Assembly: GCF_006385595.1 (NCBI RefSeq)
Contig: NZ_CP041046.1
Location: 186,001 to 250,000 of the forward strand
Source: Luteibacter pinisoli
GTDB taxonomy: Bacteria > Pseudomonadota > Gammaproteobacteria > Xanthomonadales > Rhodanobacteraceae
DNA length: 64,000 bases
Reading direction: 5' to 3'
Below the pieces are notes generated by a model. The model was not told where the DNA came from. It saw nothing but the letters and a program-made list of their open reading frames with translations, and ran no database searches. Below, one piece after another: positions 61,565 through 64,000 of this stretch. The translations under genes and the position numbers were made by a program. Within the stretch, counting starts at the first letter, position 1. Every line of letters starts with the position of its first letter.

Positions 61565-62337
61565 GGGCGTGTGTCCGTGAGGCGCGCGGCGCGGAAGAAC
61601 AGTTCGCCGTCGATGGTGATGCCGTGGATGGGATGGTGGAATGCCGCACTGAGGTTGGCGCTGGTGACCACGGTGTCCTTCGTGCCCGAGAGGGCGCGGC
61701 CGTGTCCGTCCAGCAATACCGCGTGCGTCGCATGCTGCATGGCGAGGTTGATGTCGTGCACGGTGAAGACCACCGAGCGGCCCGCGCGCGAGGCGAGCAC
61801 CAGCTCGTGCAGCGTCTTCATCTGGTGGTGCAGGTCCAGCGAGGAGAGCGGCTCGTCGAGCAGCATCACGTCCACTTCCTGCGCGAACAGGGCGGCGATG
61901 TTCACGCGCTGCCGTTCGCCGCCCGAGAGCGTGGTGATATCGCGCTCGGCGAGTTCATCGAGTTCAAAGCGCGACAGCGCGGCGCGCACCGTCGCCAGGT
62001 CCTCATCACCCCAGGCCCAGAAGGGCAGGCGCGGATGGCGCGCGGCGGTGACGGCTTCGAGCACCGTGAGGCTGAAGGCGTCGACCACCGACTGTGGCAG
62101 GAAGCCCCGGCGTCGCGCGAGTTCGAGCGGTTTCCAGGTGCCGACGTCACGGCCGTCCAGGCGCACGCGTCCACCATCGGGATCGCGCAGGCCGGCCAGC
62201 GTGCGCAGCAGGGTGGACTTGCCGGCGCCATTCGGGCCCAGCACGCACCAGACCTGGCCCGGCGCGATCTGCAGGGTCAGCGCGTCCACCAGCCGGCGGT
62301 CGCGAACGGCCAGGCGCAGCGCTTCCGTCGTCAGCAT
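61561..62337 (-). CDS. btuD: BtuD/FecE-type ABC ATP-binding protein
   Basis: 258 residues from ATG 62337, with GGTGAG a few bases upstream; GTG 62346, which overlaps the permease stop, is the alternative. Walker A GPNGAGKST, signature LSGGERQRVNIAALFA, Walker B VMLLDEPLSSLD, switch HDINLAMQ. It energises the permease. The C-terminal part (HPIHGITIDGELFF) is typical of iron/B12-family ATPases. Confidence 0.88.
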   Translation of the reverse strand: MLTTEALRLAVRDRRLVDALTLQIAPGQVWCVLGPNGAGKSTLLRTLAGLRDPDGGRVRLDGRDVGTWKPLELARRRGFLPQSVVDAFSLTVLEAVTAARHPRLPFWAWGDEDLATVRAALSRFELDELAERDITTLSGGERQRVNIAALFAQEVDVMLLDEPLSSLDLHHQMKTLHELVLASRAGRSVVFTVHDINLAMQHATHAVLLDGHGRALSGTKDTVVTSANLSAAFHHPIHGITIDGELFFRAARLTDTRP

Positions 62338-62342
62338 CGCGC

Positions 62343-63344
62343 TCACCGGCGGCGCACCAGGAGGAACAGGAAGGTGGGCACGCCGATGATTGCCATCACC
62401 GCGCCCACGGGGAGCTGGATCGGATCGGCGATGATCCGCGACACCGTGTCGGCCACCACCACGAGCATGCCGCCGCACAGGGCGCTGGCCGGGATCAGCA
62501 CGCGCTGGTCGTTACCGACCAGGCGGCGCAGGGCATGCGGCACCACCAGCCCGACGAAGCCCACGGTGCCGGCCGTGGTCACCGCGACGGCCGTGGCCAG
62601 CGAGGCGATGGCGAAGATGGCCGACTTCACCGCGTTGGGGCGAACGCCCAGGGCACTGGCCGATTCTTCACCACGGGCCAGGAGGTTCAGCTGCCGGCCG
62701 AGCGGCGCGACCACCAGCAGCGCGGCGAGCATCGACAGCAGGGGCGGCCACGGCGTGGCGACGCCGCTGAGGTCGCCCATCATCCAGAACAGCATGCCGC
62801 GCAGGTTCCGGTCGGGGGCCAGCACCAGCATCATGCTGACGATGGCGCCGAAACCGGAAGCCAGCATCACGCCGGTCAGGATCAGGTCGGTGGCGTCGTC
62901 ACGGTGGGCCGTGCGCCGCCGGGCGCCCAGGTCGCGATGGGCGAGGACGAAGACCGCCACGCAGGCGAACAGGGCGCCCACGGCCGCCCCGCCTGCCGTC
63001 GCCAGTGCGCCGGCGCCGGCCAGCATCGCACCCAGCGCACCGACGGCAGCGCCGCCCGACAGGCCCAGCGTGTAGGGGTCCGCCAGCGGGTTGCGGACCA
63101 GGATCTGCATCAGGCAGCCGGACAGGGCGAGCAGGCCGCCCACGCCATAGGCGGCCAGGGCCCGCGGGATGCGCAGCTCGTGGACGATGGCGTGCATCGG
63201 CGTATCCGCCGAGGTGACCAGGCCGTGCCAGGACGCGCGCAGGGAGGAGCCGTCACCGCCCAGCAGCACCGAGGCCAGGACGATGGCGGCCGAGAGCACC
63301 AGCAGGCCAGCCCACAGCCGCGCCGCCGCGCCAAACGTGGCCAT
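62343..63344 (-). CDS. btuC: BtuC/FecCD-type ABC permease
   Basis: 333 residues from ATG 63344 with about ten helices. LRIPRALAAYGVGGLLALSGC and MQILVRNPLADPYTLGLSGGAA are the FecCD/BtuC signature; ARGEESASALGV and GTVGFVGLVVPHALRRLVGNDQR are the coupling regions. It is the first gene of the uptake operon (permease, ATPase, binding protein). I could not find a cobalamin riboswitch in the 130-150 bases before it. The longer in-frame extension to 63443 is not needed. Confidence 0.9.
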   Translation of the reverse strand: MATFGAAARLWAGLLVLSAAIVLASVLLGGDGSSLRASWHGLVTSADTPMHAIVHELRIPRALAAYGVGGLLALSGCLMQILVRNPLADPYTLGLSGGAAVGALGAMLAGAGALATAGGAAVGALFACVAVFVLAHRDLGARRRTAHRDDATDLILTGVMLASGFGAIVSMMLVLAPDRNLRGMLFWMMGDLSGVATPWPPLLSMLAALLVVAPLGRQLNLLARGEESASALGVRPNAVKSAIFAIASLATAVAVTTAGTVGFVGLVVPHALRRLVGNDQRVLIPASALCGGMLVVVADTVSRIIADPIQLPVGAVMAIIGVPTFLFLLVRRR

Positions 63345-63518
63345 CCGCGGTACCCGCGATGTTGCTGCGCTTTGCACCCAGCGACGCTCCCGCCAAATAG
63401 CTCGGCAGGATAGGCAGTGGCCCGCGGATTGTCGAATCCACAAAAAACCGTGCTATTTCGAAAGCTCGCCCACGCGGCAACGGCGACCATGCGCCCATAC
63501 GCATGGGGAGTGCCGCCG

Positions 63519-64000
63519 ATGTTCGCCATCCTGTTCTCGCTGGGGGTGTTCGTGTTCGCGTGTGGCAGCCTGTACCTGGGCGGCTGGATCGCGCGGCGCA
63601 TGCCGGAAGGCCACCTGGTGTACGAAGCGCAGAAGGCGGCACAGTTCGGCATCAGCATGATGGCCACCCTGGCGGCGCTGGTGCTCGGCTTCATGGTGAC
63701 CTCCGCCCGGGCGACGTTCGATCGGGCCAACGACGACATCGTCGGCGTCTCCACGTCCATCCTCCTGCTGGATCGCGCGCTCTCGGGCTATGGCCCGGAG
63801 ACCGCGCCGATCCGCAGCGACGTGCGTGCGTTCCTTGCCCGGGCCACCGAACGCGTGGCGCCGAATGGCGAGATGGACACCATCGTGTTTCGCCTGCCGC
63901 ACACCAGCCTCAGCCTGATCACCCGGCTGCAGTCGTCGATCCTCGCCCTGCAGCCGGATACCGAAGGCAAGTGGTGGTTCCAGCATCGCGCGCTCGAGGC
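63519..64000 (+). CDS. DUF4239/bestrophin-like membrane protein, partial
   Basis: 160 residues are visible before the window ends; the 3' part is missing. Two hydrophobic segments (about 2-22 and 46-66) surround RRMPEGHLVYEAQKAA and are followed by a soluble region, matching DUF4239 proteins (bestrophin-like, function unknown). GGGAG lies about 11 bases before ATG 63519. Divergent from btuC across 174 bases. Confidence 0.75.
   Translation, partial: MFAILFSLGVFVFACGSLYLGGWIARRMPEGHLVYEAQKAAQFGISMMATLAALVLGFMVTSARATFDRANDDIVGVSTSILLLDRALSGYGPETAPIRSDVRAFLARATERVAPNGEMDTIVFRLPHTSLSLITRLQSSILALQPDTEGKWWFQHRALE

Noticed and set aside
63345..63518. Cobalamin riboswitch upstream of btuC
   Set aside because: The minus strand has GCCACTGCC but lacks the other conserved B12-box elements, and the space is too short for a convincing riboswitch.
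1..64000. CRISPR arrays, tRNA/rRNA genes, insertion sequences, prophage
   Set aside because: No regularly spaced repeats, cloverleaf-like segments, transposase or phage gene families were recognised.

Overview
The window looks like a chromosomal segment of a high-GC gammaproteobacterium of the Xanthomonadales/Lysobacterales, most likely Rhodanobacteraceae (Luteibacter- or Dyella-like). This is an inference from very high GC, many 4-base start/stop overlaps, several TonB-dependent receptors, a cyoABCD-SURF1 block, and gammaproteobacterial families such as the DUF2058 protein, YrbL and the alpha-2-macroglobulin/PbpC pair. I saw no rRNA, tRNA, CRISPR array, transposase or phage gene.

Region 1 (1-8.7 kb) is the most interesting part. 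It holds the end of an ABC permease, a sigma54-type response regulator that has lost its GAFTGA loop, a histidine kinase, a 43-residue peptide gene and a three-domain class III lanthipeptide synthetase. The peptide has an ILxLQ leader motif and exactly one SxxSxxxC (labionin-type) core motif. The synthetase has lyase, kinase and zinc-less cyclase domains. A TonB receptor plus a DUF2946 protein face it convergently. This is a candidate undescribed proteobacterial class III lanthipeptide system.

Region 2 (8.8-22 kb) carries a tripartite EmrAB/NodT-type efflux operon, a compact modABC operon continuing into a YbhN-like membrane protein and a serine hydrolase lipoprotein, a DUF1851/Tdi1-like protein, and an ECF42-type sigma factor cluster with two DGPF/YCII proteins, a PhnB-like VOC protein and an upstream HWE-type kinase. 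Region 3 (22-33 kb) has a 2007-residue alpha-2-macroglobulin with its CxEQ thioester, its partner pbpC, a soluble PAS-PAS-MCP protein of BdlA architecture, a VOC protein and an HTH-GAF fusion.

Region 4 (33-41 kb) has a GalP-type sugar transporter, divergent norR and hmp separated by three GTCA-type palindromes, a TMEM175-like protein, a fimbrial subunit followed by a chaperone gene cut off after about 32 codons, a DUF2058 protein and an epimerase ending in a good terminator. Region 5 (41-52.5 kb) has an MFS symporter divergent from cyoABCD-SURF1 across a 21-bp palindrome, a VirK/DUF535 protein, and a FecI-FecR-TonB receptor set.

Region 6 (52.8-64 kb) holds envelope genes (ArnT-like transferase, YrbL-like kinase, LTA-synthase-like sulfatase), a methyltransferase, a hybrid histidine kinase, a btuCDF-type uptake operon and the start of a DUF4239 protein that runs off the window. 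Genes are tightly packed, and three convergent pairs share four bases at their stop codons.
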